Below are positions 1-7,299 of a DNA stretch of 12,794 nucleotides, piece after piece. The translations under genes and the position numbers were made by a program. The DNA is from Clostridiaceae bacterium. GTDB taxonomy: Bacteria; Bacillota; Clostridia; Saccharofermentanales; DTU023. The number at the start of each line of letters is the position of its first letter. The stretch's first letter is position 1. Location of the stretch: NCBI GenBank assembly GCA_012728535.1, contig JAAYEX010000071.1, forward strand, positions 1 through 12,794, written 5' to 3'. The notes beneath the pieces were generated by a model. That model was not told where the DNA came from, searched no databases, and was given only the letters and a program-made list of their open reading frames with translations.

Positions 1-1362
1 GGCATAAGGCGAAGTTTTGTCGCATAGGGCCAAAGTTTCTTCCAGATTTTCATCTTCATAGACATAAACAGTCAGCACCGGACCGAAGAGCTCCTCTTGC
101 ATAGTTACATAATCCGCTTTTTTTGCCAGAATCACGGTGGGAGAAATAAAGTAACCGACACTGTCGTCGTAGCTGCCGGCCAGAACAACAGCGTCATCTG
201 AGACTCTCGCCTCATCAATTGCTTTCGTGATTCTTGCAAAGGCTTTGCGGTCAATTACAGCAGAGAGGAAATTTGTGAAATCTCTGACATCGCCCATCTT
301 TAATTCCTTTATCTTCTGCATAAGTTTTTCTTTAACATCGGGCCAGATGCTTTTCGGTATATAGGCGCGGGAAGCTGCGGAACATTTCTGCCCCTGGTAT
401 TCAAAAGCTCCTCGTACCAGTGCCGGTACCAAACTGTCAATATCGGCTGTAGGATGTGCAAAGACAAAGTCCTTGCCACCGGTTTCTCCGACCAGACGCG
501 GGTACTGATTGTAGCTGCCGATATTTTCACCGACAAGTTTGAATACACTTTGGAATACTGCAGTCGAACCTGTGAAGTGAAAACCGGCAAGGTTCGGGTC
601 TTTGAGTATATGTTCTTCAACATCCTTACCGCGGGAAGGTAAAAAGGAGATAACTCCCGGCGGCAAGCCTGCTTCCAGCAGAATACGGTAGACATAATAA
701 TTTGACAAAGTTGCAGTGCGTGCAGGTTTCCAGATTACCGTGTTGCCCATCAGGGCAGGCGCTATAGCCAGATTACCGCCGATTGAAGTGAAGTTAAAAG
801 GTGATATCGCCATGATGAAGCCATCCAAAGGCCGGTATTCCTGACGATTCCACACTCCGGGAATACTCATGGGCTGCTGTTTGTATATTTCTTCAGCAAA
901 GGAAACGCCATAGCGGAGAAAATCACAGAGTTCACAGGCTGCATCGATTTCCGACTGGACTACCGTTTTGCTCTGGCCCAGCATGGTAGCAGCATTTACG
1001 CGGTCACGCCAAGGGCCGGCCAGCAGGTCTGCAGCTTTAAGAAAAATAGTAGCCCTGTGCTCGAAAGGCATGGCTGCCCAGGCAGCTTTACTCTCCATAG
1101 CTGTTCTAATAGCTTCTTTCATTTCAGCCTCACCGGCCAGATGTGCAGTAGCCAGGACATGTTGATGCTGATGCGGCATCACAATTGTATCCGTATCAGC
1201 TGTGAAGATTTCCTTTCTACCGACAACTAAGGGAATGTCTACAGTCATCTTACTTTGTCGGTCGAGTTCAAGCTTAAGGGTTTCTCTGGATCTACTGCGG
1301 GGTTCATAGTTTAGGATGATTTCATTGCGAGCTTCCGGCACCTTAAAAATGGCATTGTTCAT
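1..1362 (-). CDS. pruA: 1-pyrroline-5-carboxylate dehydrogenase (L-glutamate gamma-semialdehyde dehydrogenase), 3' part cut by window edge
   Basis: This NAD-dependent aldehyde dehydrogenase oxidises glutamate semialdehyde/P5C to glutamate, the last step of proline and arginine/ornithine breakdown. I translated the strand by hand: 454 codons from the ATG at 1362 to the window edge with no stop. Family members are about 540 residues, so roughly 90 C-terminal residues lie outside. The start MNNAIFKVPEARNE and the early DIPLVVGRKE match the long, eukaryote-like P5CDH family. Oxyanion Asn190 lies in SPFNFTSIGGN, the cofactor loop FTGS is at 263-266, general-base Glu293 is in GETGGKD, and nucleophile Cys327 is in YQGQKCSAASRAY. 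The last visible residues, TSPYA, are also typical. A GGAGGG ribosome site lies 5 bases before the ATG. The gene is divergent from rpmE and stands apart from the translation genes. Family assignment is very secure; the symbol could equally be rocA. Confidence 0.95.
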   Translation of the reverse strand, partial: MNNAIFKVPEARNEIILNYEPRSRSRETLKLELDRQSKMTVDIPLVVGRKEIFTADTDTIVMPHQHQHVLATAHLAGEAEMKEAIRTAMESKAAWAAMPFEHRATIFLKAADLLAGPWRDRVNAATMLGQSKTVVQSEIDAACELCDFLRYGVSFAEEIYKQQPMSIPGVWNRQEYRPLDGFIMAISPFNFTSIGGNLAIAPALMGNTVIWKPARTATLSNYYVYRILLEAGLPPGVISFLPSRGKDVEEHILKDPNLAGFHFTGSTAVFQSVFKLVGENIGSYNQYPRLVGETGGKDFVFAHPTADIDSLVPALVRGAFEYQGQKCSAASRAYIPKSIWPDVKEKLMQKIKELKMGDVRDFTNFLSAVIDRKAFARITKAIDEARVSDDAVVLAGSYDDSVGYFISPTVILAKKADYVTMQEELFGPVLTVYVYEDENLEETLALCDKTSPYA

Positions 1363-1409
1363 GGTTCCCTCCGTGCGGCTTGAAAAATTGGCGAAAAACT
1401 GAAGCCGCC

Positions 1410-1422
1410 TAGCATTATGCTA
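1410..1422. promoter_or_regulatory. Perfect palindrome upstream of pruA (possible operator)
   Basis: TAGCAT-T-ATGCTA is a perfect 6+1+6 palindrome 48 bases before the pruA start. Its centre contains, on the minus strand, a CATAAT hexamer that could serve as the pruA -10, with a weak CTGAAA about 18 bases upstream of it. A symmetric site over a promoter is what a dimeric repressor would use, but no regulator is visible and the pairing could be chance. Confidence 0.3.
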
Positions 1423-1503
1423 ACATAACAAGTGAGTTTTCAGCTCTGACAAAGCAGGGAAAGGTCAGCTTGCAGATATAGGTTACAAGGCGTGGGCTAA
1501 TGC

Positions 1504-1532
1504 TTGACAGTCTTTTCAGAGGGGTATACAAT
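1504..1532 (+). promoter_or_regulatory. Sigma-A type promoter for rpmE
   Basis: A perfect -35 box TTGACA (1504-1509) is separated by exactly 17 bases from the -10 box TACAAT (1527-1532, 5 of 6 consensus). Transcription should start near 1539, giving an rpmE leader of about 77 bases. It is the best promoter match in the window. The leader shows no riboswitch I recognise. Confidence 0.85.
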
Positions 1533-1615
1533 CTAATTCGGCTAAAAATAGCAAATTCTGGGATCGCATACGAGGTCAGGTTACTTTCGCGCGATTACCA
1601 TGAGAGGTGAGAACC

Positions 1616-1825
1616 ATGAAAGAAAATATCCATCCCGATTATAAAGTGTGTACGGTACGCTGTGCTTGCGGCGAGACTTTTGAAACCCGGGCAGTAGTAG
1701 ATGAAATGAGAATTGACATTTGTTCTAAATGCCATCCTTTTTATACAGGCCGTCAGAAGCTTGTTGATACAGGCGGACGCGTGGACAAATTCAGAAAGCG
1801 CATGCAGCGCGGCGAAGGCGAATAA
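1616..1825 (+). CDS. rpmE: 50S ribosomal protein L31, zinc-binding form
   Basis: L31 bridges the large and small subunits near the central protuberance. The 69-residue product starts MKENIHPDY and contains CSKCHPFYTG and GGRVDKFRKR, all hallmarks of L31. Cys16, Cys18, Cys36 and Cys39 form the zinc site, so this is the zinc (C+) type; many bacteria carry a second zinc-free copy elsewhere. The ATG at 1616 is chosen over an in-frame GTG at 1607 because AGAGGTGA (1603-1610) sits 5 bases before it and because the family N-terminus is M-K-x-x-I-H-P. It ends in TAA, immediately followed by a terminator. One of three genes here that truly end in TAA. Confidence 0.97.
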   Translation: MKENIHPDYKVCTVRCACGETFETRAVVDEMRIDICSKCHPFYTGRQKLVDTGGRVDKFRKRMQRGEGE

Positions 1826-1833
1826 GTTTTCAG

Positions 1834-1858
1834 GGAGGAGCTCGCTGCTCCTCCTTTT
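1834..1858 (+). terminator. Rho-independent terminator after rpmE
   Basis: A perfect 8-bp GC-rich stem GGAGGAGC / GCTCCTCC (1834-1841 with 1847-1854) closes a TCGCT loop and is followed by TTTT. The U-tract is short, so read-through into the downstream DUF1385 gene, whose start is only a few bases further on, is likely. No separate promoter for that gene is evident. Confidence 0.75.
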
Positions 1859-1861
1859 ATT

Positions 1862-1867
1862 AGGTGA
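1862..1867 (+). promoter_or_regulatory. Ribosome binding site that favours the TTG start of the DUF1385 gene
   Basis: AGGTGA lies 5 bases before the TTG at 1873. The alternative in-frame GTG at 1864 overlaps this motif and has no Shine-Dalgarno sequence at a workable distance, so the TTG is preferred. The two starts differ by only three residues. Confidence 0.5.
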
Positions 1868-1872
1868 ACAAA

Positions 1873-2862
1873 TTGACAGAAGAAACTAATTTAAAACCGA
1901 TTGTTGATTCATATCCGGAACAGGAAACTGTGAAAAAAACCAGCATTGGCGGTCAGGCGTTAATTGAAGGCCTAATGATGCTGGGACCGGAGAAACAGTC
2001 AATTGCAGTTCGATTGCCTTCGGGAGAAATCGATCTGGACGTCAGACCCCGCACCCAGGGCGCCGGCAAATTCAATGTACCTTTTTTGCGTGGCTCAGTG
2101 CGGTTGGCAACACAATTACGTGCAGGCGTAAGTGCCTTGATGCGCTCAGCTGATTTGAGTGTTGGCGAGGAAGACGATGAGGAAGTGGAATCGAGTAAAA
2201 TTGATAAATTCCTTGAACGTCATCAAGGCTTAGCCATGACTCTGACTATTGCTGTATCGCTCCTGATATCGGTAGCAGTTTTTGTTCTGATTCCCAGTTT
2301 GTTGACAGATCTGATCCGCACCTTGACAGGTTTGGGAAAAAACGGTAATTTCGCCGGTGTATTTTTGCTGTCTCTGATCGAAGGTATTACGAGAATGGCC
2401 ATATTTTTGCTATATGTATGGTCGACTTCGAAAATGAAAGAAATCAAACGTGTCTGGCAGTATCACGGAGCGGAACATAAAACGATAGCCTGTTATGAGG
2501 CCGGTTTACCTCTGACAGTGGAAAACTGCCGTGAGCAGCCCAGGCAGCATCCACGGTGTGGCACTTCATTTCTATTTCTCTTTATGTTTGTCAGTATTCT
2601 TGTATTCGCTTTGATCGGTCGTTATTCGGTCTTGATTAATGTTTTGCTGCGTTTGGCTTTAGTGCCTCTGGTTGCCGGTATTACTTACGAGATTACCCGT
2701 TTTGCAGGCCGCAGTGACAGCAAGCTGTCATGCACTCTCTCCAAGCCCGGCCTGGCATTACAAAACCTGACAACAGCAGAACCGGATGACGATATGCTGG
2801 AGGTTTCAATTGCCGCCATGCTTGCCGTTATTCCCGAGAATGCCGGCGATGACGAGTGGTAG
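1873..2862 (+). CDS. DUF1385 family membrane protein (YqhQ-like)
   Basis: The protein is about 329 residues (332 if started at GTG 1864) and belongs to the DUF1385/YqhQ family, whose biochemical role I do not know. Numbered from the GTG, the family signatures are GGQALIEG (29-36), YHGAEHKT (200-207), HPRCGTSF (219-226) and PGLALQNLTTAEPDD (285-299). Hydrophobic segments near 123-147, 164-188, 225-243 and 247-270 suggest four membrane spans. An acidic patch GEEDDEEVE (101-109) precedes the first. The His/Glu/Cys-rich motifs look like a metal or catalytic site, which is inference. Its place between rpmE and prmC recurs in Clostridia as I recall them. It ends in TAG. Function cannot be assigned from the sequence. 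Confidence 0.9.
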   Translation: MTEETNLKPIVDSYPEQETVKKTSIGGQALIEGLMMLGPEKQSIAVRLPSGEIDLDVRPRTQGAGKFNVPFLRGSVRLATQLRAGVSALMRSADLSVGEEDDEEVESSKIDKFLERHQGLAMTLTIAVSLLISVAVFVLIPSLLTDLIRTLTGLGKNGNFAGVFLLSLIEGITRMAIFLLYVWSTSKMKEIKRVWQYHGAEHKTIACYEAGLPLTVENCREQPRQHPRCGTSFLFLFMFVSILVFALIGRYSVLINVLLRLALVPLVAGITYEITRFAGRSDSKLSCTLSKPGLALQNLTTAEPDDDMLEVSIAAMLAVIPENAGDDEW

Positions 2863-2878
2863 AGCGATAGAGCGATAG
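2860..2878 (+). repeat. Short tandem repeat giving a TAG in all three frames
   Basis: An 8-base unit TAGAGCGA is present twice plus a final TAG, beginning with the DUF1385 stop codon. Because the unit is 8 bases, the TAGs at 2860, 2868 and 2876 fall in three different frames. This is probably a small slippage duplication. Confidence 0.6.
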
Positions 2879-2932
2879 TAGTATATTTTCACCGCTAGCT
2901 CAATATTTCTTCATATAAATCGGTAAGATCCA

Positions 2933-3820
2933 ATGCCCGAAAGCAAGTCTATTAATAGAATTATTAATGAATTAGAGCAGGAACTGAATTCCTGTGGAAT
3001 CGAAGATGTCTCCCTGGAGGCTTCTTTGCTTCTGGAGGCCTTTACCGGCTTTGACCGGTTGGAACAATTGCGAAGTCCTGAGGCCCAACTTACTGACCTG
3101 CAGATCAGTAAGTTGAAAGCTGCCCTGCATGAACGCTGCCGTCATAAGCCACTGTCACAGATACTGGGGGAGACCTGGTTCTACGGACGCCCCTTTCTTG
3201 TTAACGCAGATGTTTTGACTCCCCGCGCCGATACCGAAATTCTGGTAGAAGCAGTTATAAAAGAAATCGAAGAGCGATACAGGGGAACACAAGAGGGCAT
3301 AAGTGTTTTGGACACTTGTACGGGGACCGGCTGTATCGGCATCAGCATCTGGTTAGAGTGTGGAAAAGCAGACCTCATCCGCAAATTGGATCTGAACGAC
3401 ACTTCGGCAAAAGCCTTGAAAGTAGCACGGAACAACGCAGAAAGGCATGCTTTGCCCGAAAACTGTCTGTCGCTTTATTCTTGCGATTTATGGCCGGATG
3501 ATAACATTCATTATGACGTAATAACGTGCAATCCTCCTTACATAAATGAAGGTGATATGGAGCGATTGATGCCGGAAGTCGGTCTCTATGAACCGAAACT
3601 GGCACTTTACGGTGGCAAAGACGGTTTGGATTTTTACCGGAGATTGGCCGAAGAAGCAGCCGAGCATTTATCCCCGAGTGGGATTATCGCCGTGGAACAC
3701 GCTTACGATCAGAGAGAAGCGATAAAAGAAATATTTGCTGCTTCGCCCTTGAAGCTTTTGAAGGAACTGAATGATTATGGCGGTAATGCCCGGGTCCTCA
3801 TCTTTGAAATGCCCGGATAA
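2933..3820 (+). CDS. prmC: Peptide chain release factor N5-glutamine methyltransferase
   Basis: PrmC methylates the Gln of the GGQ motif in RF1 and RF2 using S-adenosylmethionine, which is needed for efficient peptide release. The 295-residue product has an N-terminal helical release-factor-binding domain (about 1-75), PLSQILGETWFYGRPF (73-88), then LTPRADTEILVE (95-106). The SAM-binding loop is VLDTCTGTGCIG (125-136) and the catalytic NPPYI lies at 200-204, exactly the signature of Gln/Asn N5-methyltransferases. The ATG is preceded only by a weak GGTAAG. It sits directly before prfA, its substrate's gene, the usual pairing. It ends in TAA at the natural family end. Confidence 0.96.
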   Translation: MPESKSINRIINELEQELNSCGIEDVSLEASLLLEAFTGFDRLEQLRSPEAQLTDLQISKLKAALHERCRHKPLSQILGETWFYGRPFLVNADVLTPRADTEILVEAVIKEIEERYRGTQEGISVLDTCTGTGCIGISIWLECGKADLIRKLDLNDTSAKALKVARNNAERHALPENCLSLYSCDLWPDDNIHYDVITCNPPYINEGDMERLMPEVGLYEPKLALYGGKDGLDFYRRLAEEAAEHLSPSGIIAVEHAYDQREAIKEIFAASPLKLLKELNDYGGNARVLIFEMPG

Positions 3821-3840
3821 AACTATTTCACGGAAGTGAC

Positions 3841-3868
3841 TTGCCCGGCCCGCATCATAGAGTAGAAT
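3841..3868 (+). promoter_or_regulatory. Candidate promoter between prmC and prfA
   Basis: TTGCCC (3841-3846, 4 of 6) and TAGAAT (3863-3868, 5 of 6) are spaced by 16 bases in the 126-base gap before prfA. Start would be near 3875, giving a leader of about 70 bases. It would let prfA be expressed apart from prmC. Moderate match only. Confidence 0.4.
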
Positions 3869-3946
3869 AAGTAATGCATGGTTTCGTGTCCGCCACTGAT
3901 CAATGCAGGATATCAAACAAAATTCGCTTGTAAAAAGAGAGAGTAT

Positions 3947-5026
3947 ATGGAATTAGACCTGGAAAATAATAATATAACAGCCAGTGAGCAACGTTATGAA
4001 GAACTCAACAGCCTGATAATGGATCCTGAAGTCATGCGCGATCAGGATCTTTATAGAAAGTATACTCAGGAACATTCTAATTTATTGCCGCTGGTCAACA
4101 ATATGCGCCGTCTGCGTGAAGTTGAAGCTGCCTTGAAGGAAAATACTCTGCTGCTATAAGAGTCAGAAGAATATGACTTTCGTGACCTTGTTCGTGAAGA
4201 GATTTCCGAACTTGAGGCTGAAAAAAAGCAGCTGGACCGGGATATATTGCTGGCCATCCAGCCCAAGGATCCGAATGATGAGAAAAACGTCATTGTTGAA
4301 ATCAGGGCCGGAGCCGGGGGAGACGAAGCGGGCTTGTTTGCTGCTGAGCTTTTCCGTATGTATACCTCATATGCTGAGAACAGGAACTGGACTACTGAAA
4401 TCATTGATACAAATGAAACAGGTATCGGCGGTTTTAAGGAAATCGTGTTTATGATAGAGGGCAGAGGTGCCTTCAGTCGGCTCAAGTATGAAAGTGGAGT
4501 GCATCGTGTGCAAAGGGTGCCTGTAACAGAATCAGGCGGGCGCATTCACACCTCCACCGTTACAGTTGCAGTTTTACCGGAAGCAGAGGATGTAGATGTC
4601 GATATTGATCCCGGTGATTTGCAGATAGACACATATCGGGCATCCGGAGCCGGCGGCCAGCACGTCAACAAAACAAGCTCGGCCATCCGCATAACCCACC
4701 TGCCGACAGGAGTGGTGGTAACCTGTCAGGACCAACGGTCCCAGCACAAAAACCGAGAGAAGGCGATGCGGCATTTGCGCTCGATTCTTCTGGACCAGAA
4801 GCAGAGCGAGCAGGCTAGCGCTATAGCCAGTGAACGCCGCAGCCAGGTGGGCACGGGCGACCGCAGTGAACGCATCCGCACCTACAACTATCCACAAGGC
4901 AGAGTGACTGACCACAGGATAGGTCTTACACTGTATCAGCTGGAGGCAATACTTCTAGGTGATCTGGATGAAATAATCGAAGCTTTAGTCACGGCTGAAC
5001 ATGAAGCGGCCATGCAGGAAGCCTAG
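3947..5026 (+). CDS. prfA: Peptide chain release factor 1, interrupted by an in-frame TAA at codon 71
   Basis: RF1 recognises UAA and UAG in the ribosomal A site and triggers peptide release. The frame from ATG 3947 to TAG 5024-5026 is 360 codons counting the final stop, the normal RF1 length (E. coli 360 residues). Codon 71 (4157-4159) is TAA. Frame and alignment continue unbroken: ALKENTLLL, stop, ESEEYDFRDLVREEI matches clostridial RF1 without a gap as I recall it. The downstream part holds the stop-reading tripeptide P182-V183-T184 (PxT, so RF1, not RF2) and GGQ at 236-238 in GAGGQHVN. A weak GAGAGAG precedes the ATG. The only in-frame restart I see is TTG 4247 (codon 101), which would remove most of domain 1. 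The gene may be expressed by readthrough or suppression, or be a pseudogene or a sequence error. Base composition matches the neighbours. Confidence 0.85.
4157..4159 (+). other. In-frame TAA inside prfA (codon 71)
   Basis: Context is CTG CTG CTA TAA GAG TCA GAA. It lies in the variable helical domain 1, where a charged or polar residue is usual (Lys in the clostridial RF1 I recall). A single base change from TCA, CAA, AAA or GAA would explain it. No indel is needed because both sides share one frame. Confidence 0.9.
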
Positions 5027-5038
5027 TTTTTGATATAG

Positions 5039-6592
5039 ATGAAGACTGAAGTTGTCAGGGTAAGTACGGGGAATGTGGCTGAGCTTTTGCAAGCTCCAGC
5101 TTCAGCTTTGCGTCGGGGTGAGATTGTGGCTTTCCCGACGGAAACCGTGTACGGACTTGGGGCCAATGCTCTGATTGAAGCAGCTGTACAGCAGATCTTC
5201 CTTTTAAAGGGTAGACCACAGGATAACCCACTGATCGTCCATTTGGCAGACAAAACAAAAATTGAGCAGCTGGCAAAAAATATACCTCAGGAGTTTTATC
5301 AGCTCTATGAGGCTTTTTGTCCCGGACCTTTGACCTTTATTTTGGAAAAAACAGACCTGCTTCCGGAAATAGTATCGGCCGGACTGAGTACAGTAGCAAT
5401 ACGTTTTCCTGATCAGAGAGTCAGTCAGGAGCTCCTGCGTCTGGCAGATGTACCGGTAGTAGCACCCTCTGCCAATATCTCCGGCAGACCGAGTGCAACT
5501 CGTGCATCTCATGTTTTGGATGATTTCGAAGATAAAATTCCCTTTATTGTTGACGATGGTGCTACGGAGCTGGGCGTTGAATCAACCGTTCTCGACCTAT
5601 GCAGCCAGGTGCCGCGAATTTTGAGACCAGGTGTAATAACTGCTGACGATATCAGAGTACGCACCGGCATAGAGGTCCTGCCTTTCAGCGAGGGCTTAAA
5701 TGAGACTGATTTGAGGCGTCCGGCTTCTCCGGGACTGAAATATCGTCATTACTCGCCTGAGGCTAAAGTGATTCAGGTCTGTGGCGACCATGAGAAAAGT
5801 TTAGAAACAGTTGTATTGAGTGTATTAAAGCAACATTCAAATCAGAAGCTTGGTCTTTTTATTAATGAAGAAAGCTGGAATAAACTGCGCCTGGAGGCAG
5901 ATATAGGAGAAAGAGAGGTCGTTGAGTATCTTTTTTCTGCAGAAAACCCGCATGGGTCTGCGGCGCATGAACTGTATGCGGCGCTTAGAGCCCTGGACGC
6001 GGCCGGAGTTGATGTTATTCTGGCAGAAGCCGTTCCCGGAGCTGAAGCCTACATGAACCGATTGGACAGAGCTTGCGCCTCAGAAAGTCCGCCGGTGCAG
6101 GAACAAGTGAAGAAGATCCTCTTCGTTTGTACGGGAAACACCTGCCGCAGTCCAATGGCAGCCGCCTTATTCAATGCGTATGCCGAAGAAAAACAGCAGG
6201 CTTCGCCAATCCGCTGGCGGGTGTTGTCAGCCGGGTTGCATACCATGGACGGGCTTGCCGCTTCCGATCATGCTGTTTCGGTTTTGCGCGAGATAGGAAT
6301 TGATATTAGCAGACACAAGTCTGCGCAGCTGACTGAGGAAATGTTGGCAGAGGCGGACATAATCGCAACTATGACCCGTAGTCAGCGCGATCTGTTGCAA
6401 GCTTTCCTGCCCGAGCAGGAAAACAAGATCAAGACTTTGTCGGAATGGGCCCTGGAACAGGAAGCGGATTTCGCCCGAGATGTTAGTGATCCTTTTGCTC
6501 AGTCTGAGGCTGTCTATCGCGAAACAAGGAATCAGCTGCAAGCACTGATCGAGTCTTTGTGGCAGCAAATCAATTTGCTGCATGCTGAGTGA
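5039..6592 (+). CDS. sua5: Fusion of Sua5/TsaC threonylcarbamoyl-AMP synthase with low-molecular-weight (arginine-type) phosphatase
   Basis: The 517-residue protein joins two enzymes. Residues 1-210 are the YrdC/TsaC domain, which makes threonylcarbamoyl-AMP for t6A37 in tRNA: AFPTETVYGLGANAL, KGRPQDNPLIVH from 57, and PSAN at 143-146. SPGLKYRHYSP (230-240) is the Sua5 linker and 241-345 is the Sua5 C-terminal domain. Residues 358-517 are a LMW phosphatase: CTGNTCRS gives nucleophile Cys364, Arg370 and Ser371, and DP at 484-485 supplies the general acid. Thr368 is equivalent to Thr11 of B. subtilis YwlE, which is linked to phosphoarginine specificity. In Bacillus ywlC (Sua5) and ywlE are near neighbours, so this fuses adjacent genes. 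The frame is continuous. ATG 5039 directly follows an in-frame TAG, 12 bases after prfA, with no clear ribosome site, suggesting coupling. It ends in TGA. Confidence 0.93.
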   Translation: MKTEVVRVSTGNVAELLQAPASALRRGEIVAFPTETVYGLGANALIEAAVQQIFLLKGRPQDNPLIVHLADKTKIEQLAKNIPQEFYQLYEAFCPGPLTFILEKTDLLPEIVSAGLSTVAIRFPDQRVSQELLRLADVPVVAPSANISGRPSATRASHVLDDFEDKIPFIVDDGATELGVESTVLDLCSQVPRILRPGVITADDIRVRTGIEVLPFSEGLNETDLRRPASPGLKYRHYSPEAKVIQVCGDHEKSLETVVLSVLKQHSNQKLGLFINEESWNKLRLEADIGEREVVEYLFSAENPHGSAAHELYAALRALDAAGVDVILAEAVPGAEAYMNRLDRACASESPPVQEQVKKILFVCTGNTCRSPMAAALFNAYAEEKQQASPIRWRVLSAGLHTMDGLAASDHAVSVLREIGIDISRHKSAQLTEEMLAEADIIATMTRSQRDLLQAFLPEQENKIKTLSEWALEQEADFARDVSDPFAQSEAVYRETRNQLQALIESLWQQINLLHAE

Positions 6593-6664
6593 TTTCGATT
6601 AAATCAAAACCTATAACTTTTTTCCTTGCTATGATTGAATTAGTTTGGCAAATCTTTTATGGTC

Positions 6665-6694
6665 TTGACGAAATGCTTTGATTCGTGCTAGATT
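6665..6694 (+). promoter_or_regulatory. Candidate promoter for rpsF-ssb-rpsR
   Basis: TTGACG (6665-6670, 5 of 6) and TAGATT (6689-6694, 4 of 6) are 18 bases apart in the 170-base gap after the Sua5 fusion. The transcript would begin near 6701, just before the leader structure of rpsF, which is the right arrangement. Confidence 0.55.
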
Positions 6695-6713
6695 GACGGA
6701 TGGATTTTAAACA

Positions 6714-6753
6714 TCCTCGCTCTGCCATATGCAGAGCCATTTGACCGAGAGGA
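6714..6753 (+). promoter_or_regulatory. Probable S6:S18-binding mRNA leader of rpsF
   Basis: A perfect 7-bp hairpin GCTCTGC / GCAGAGC (6719-6725 with 6731-6737, loop CATAT) stacks directly on an outer 5-bp helix TCCTC / GAGGA (6714-6718 with 6749-6753). The asymmetric single strand between them (6738-6748) contains CCG at 6745-6747. The known S6:S18 operon leader has a comparable two-helix fold with a conserved CCG in the bulge, mimicking the 16S site and allowing feedback by the S6:S18 complex. The outer helix uses part of the rpsF Shine-Dalgarno sequence (6750-6758), so binding would block initiation. Matched from memory; not tested by a covariance model. Confidence 0.55.
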
Positions 6754-6762
6754 GGTGAACTA

Positions 6763-7299
6763 ATGAAAAAGAAGTACGAATTGCTTTATGTTCTTAATGG
6801 GACATTGACAGATGAAGTGCTGAACGAACAAATGACCCGCGTGCAGGCAGTTGTTGAAGCCGTAGCGGAAATCGAAGAAGTCTTTATCTGGGGCCGTCGC
6901 AAACTGGCTTATGAGATTCAGGATCTACGTGATGGTTATTACGTTATCATCCATTTCCATGCTGAACCCGATCAACCACAAAACATCGAACGTCTGCTGA
7001 GAATTACCGATTTTGTATTACGGTATTTGATTACAGTTTCGGAAAACGATTATATGCCTTCAGTTAAACAGCTGAGTGAGAAAGAAATCGACGATCTTTC
7101 GGTTGAACATCCGGAAGAGTTGGTTGAGCAAATGATCGTTGAAAGTGCTCAGGAAGACGAAGAAGTCAGCGAAGAAGAGCCTGCTGAAAGTGTCGAAGAA
7201 AGCGTTGAACAAGCTTCGGAAGAAGTTGAGGCAGTTGATACTGTTTCAGACGCTGCTGAAGACGCTGAGCAGACATCTGAAGAAAGGACTGCTGAATGA
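6763..7299 (+). CDS. rpsF: 30S ribosomal protein S6 with a long acidic C-terminal tail
   Basis: S6 pairs with S18 on the 30S platform. Residues 1 to about 96 are the S6 fold: KKKYELLYVLNGTL at the start, then WGRRKLAYEIQDLRDGYYV and LLRITDFVLRYLITV, all typical. The usual bacterial protein is about 95-100 residues, but this one is 178. Residues from about 97 onward are dominated by Glu, Asp, Val, Ser and Ala with few basic residues, which suggests a disordered tail. A strong AGGAGGTGA (6750-6758) lies 4 bases before the ATG. The stop overlaps the ssb start (ATGA), so ssb is translationally coupled. It ends in TGA. Confidence 0.96.
   Translation: MKKKYELLYVLNGTLTDEVLNEQMTRVQAVVEAVAEIEEVFIWGRRKLAYEIQDLRDGYYVIIHFHAEPDQPQNIERLLRITDFVLRYLITVSENDYMPSVKQLSEKEIDDLSVEHPEELVEQMIVESAQEDEEVSEEEPAESVEESVEQASEEVEAVDTVSDAAEDAEQTSEERTAE

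Noticed and set aside
309..695. Minus-strand open frame of 128 codons
   Set aside because: It lies inside pruA in another frame and resembles no known family; a shadow of the real gene.
2879..2932. Promoter between the DUF1385 gene and prmC
   Set aside because: TATAAA-like bases exist but no -35 match at 16-18 bases; ordinary AT-rich spacer.
4148..4180. Frameshift or indel in prfA at the internal stop
   Set aside because: Positions 3947 and 4247 are in the same frame and the alignment has no gap at codon 71; only one codon is wrong.
6590..6606. Hairpin TGATTT/AAATCA after the Sua5 fusion as a terminator
   Set aside because: AT-rich 6-bp stem with no adjacent U-tract; it overlaps the stop codon and is too weak to support.
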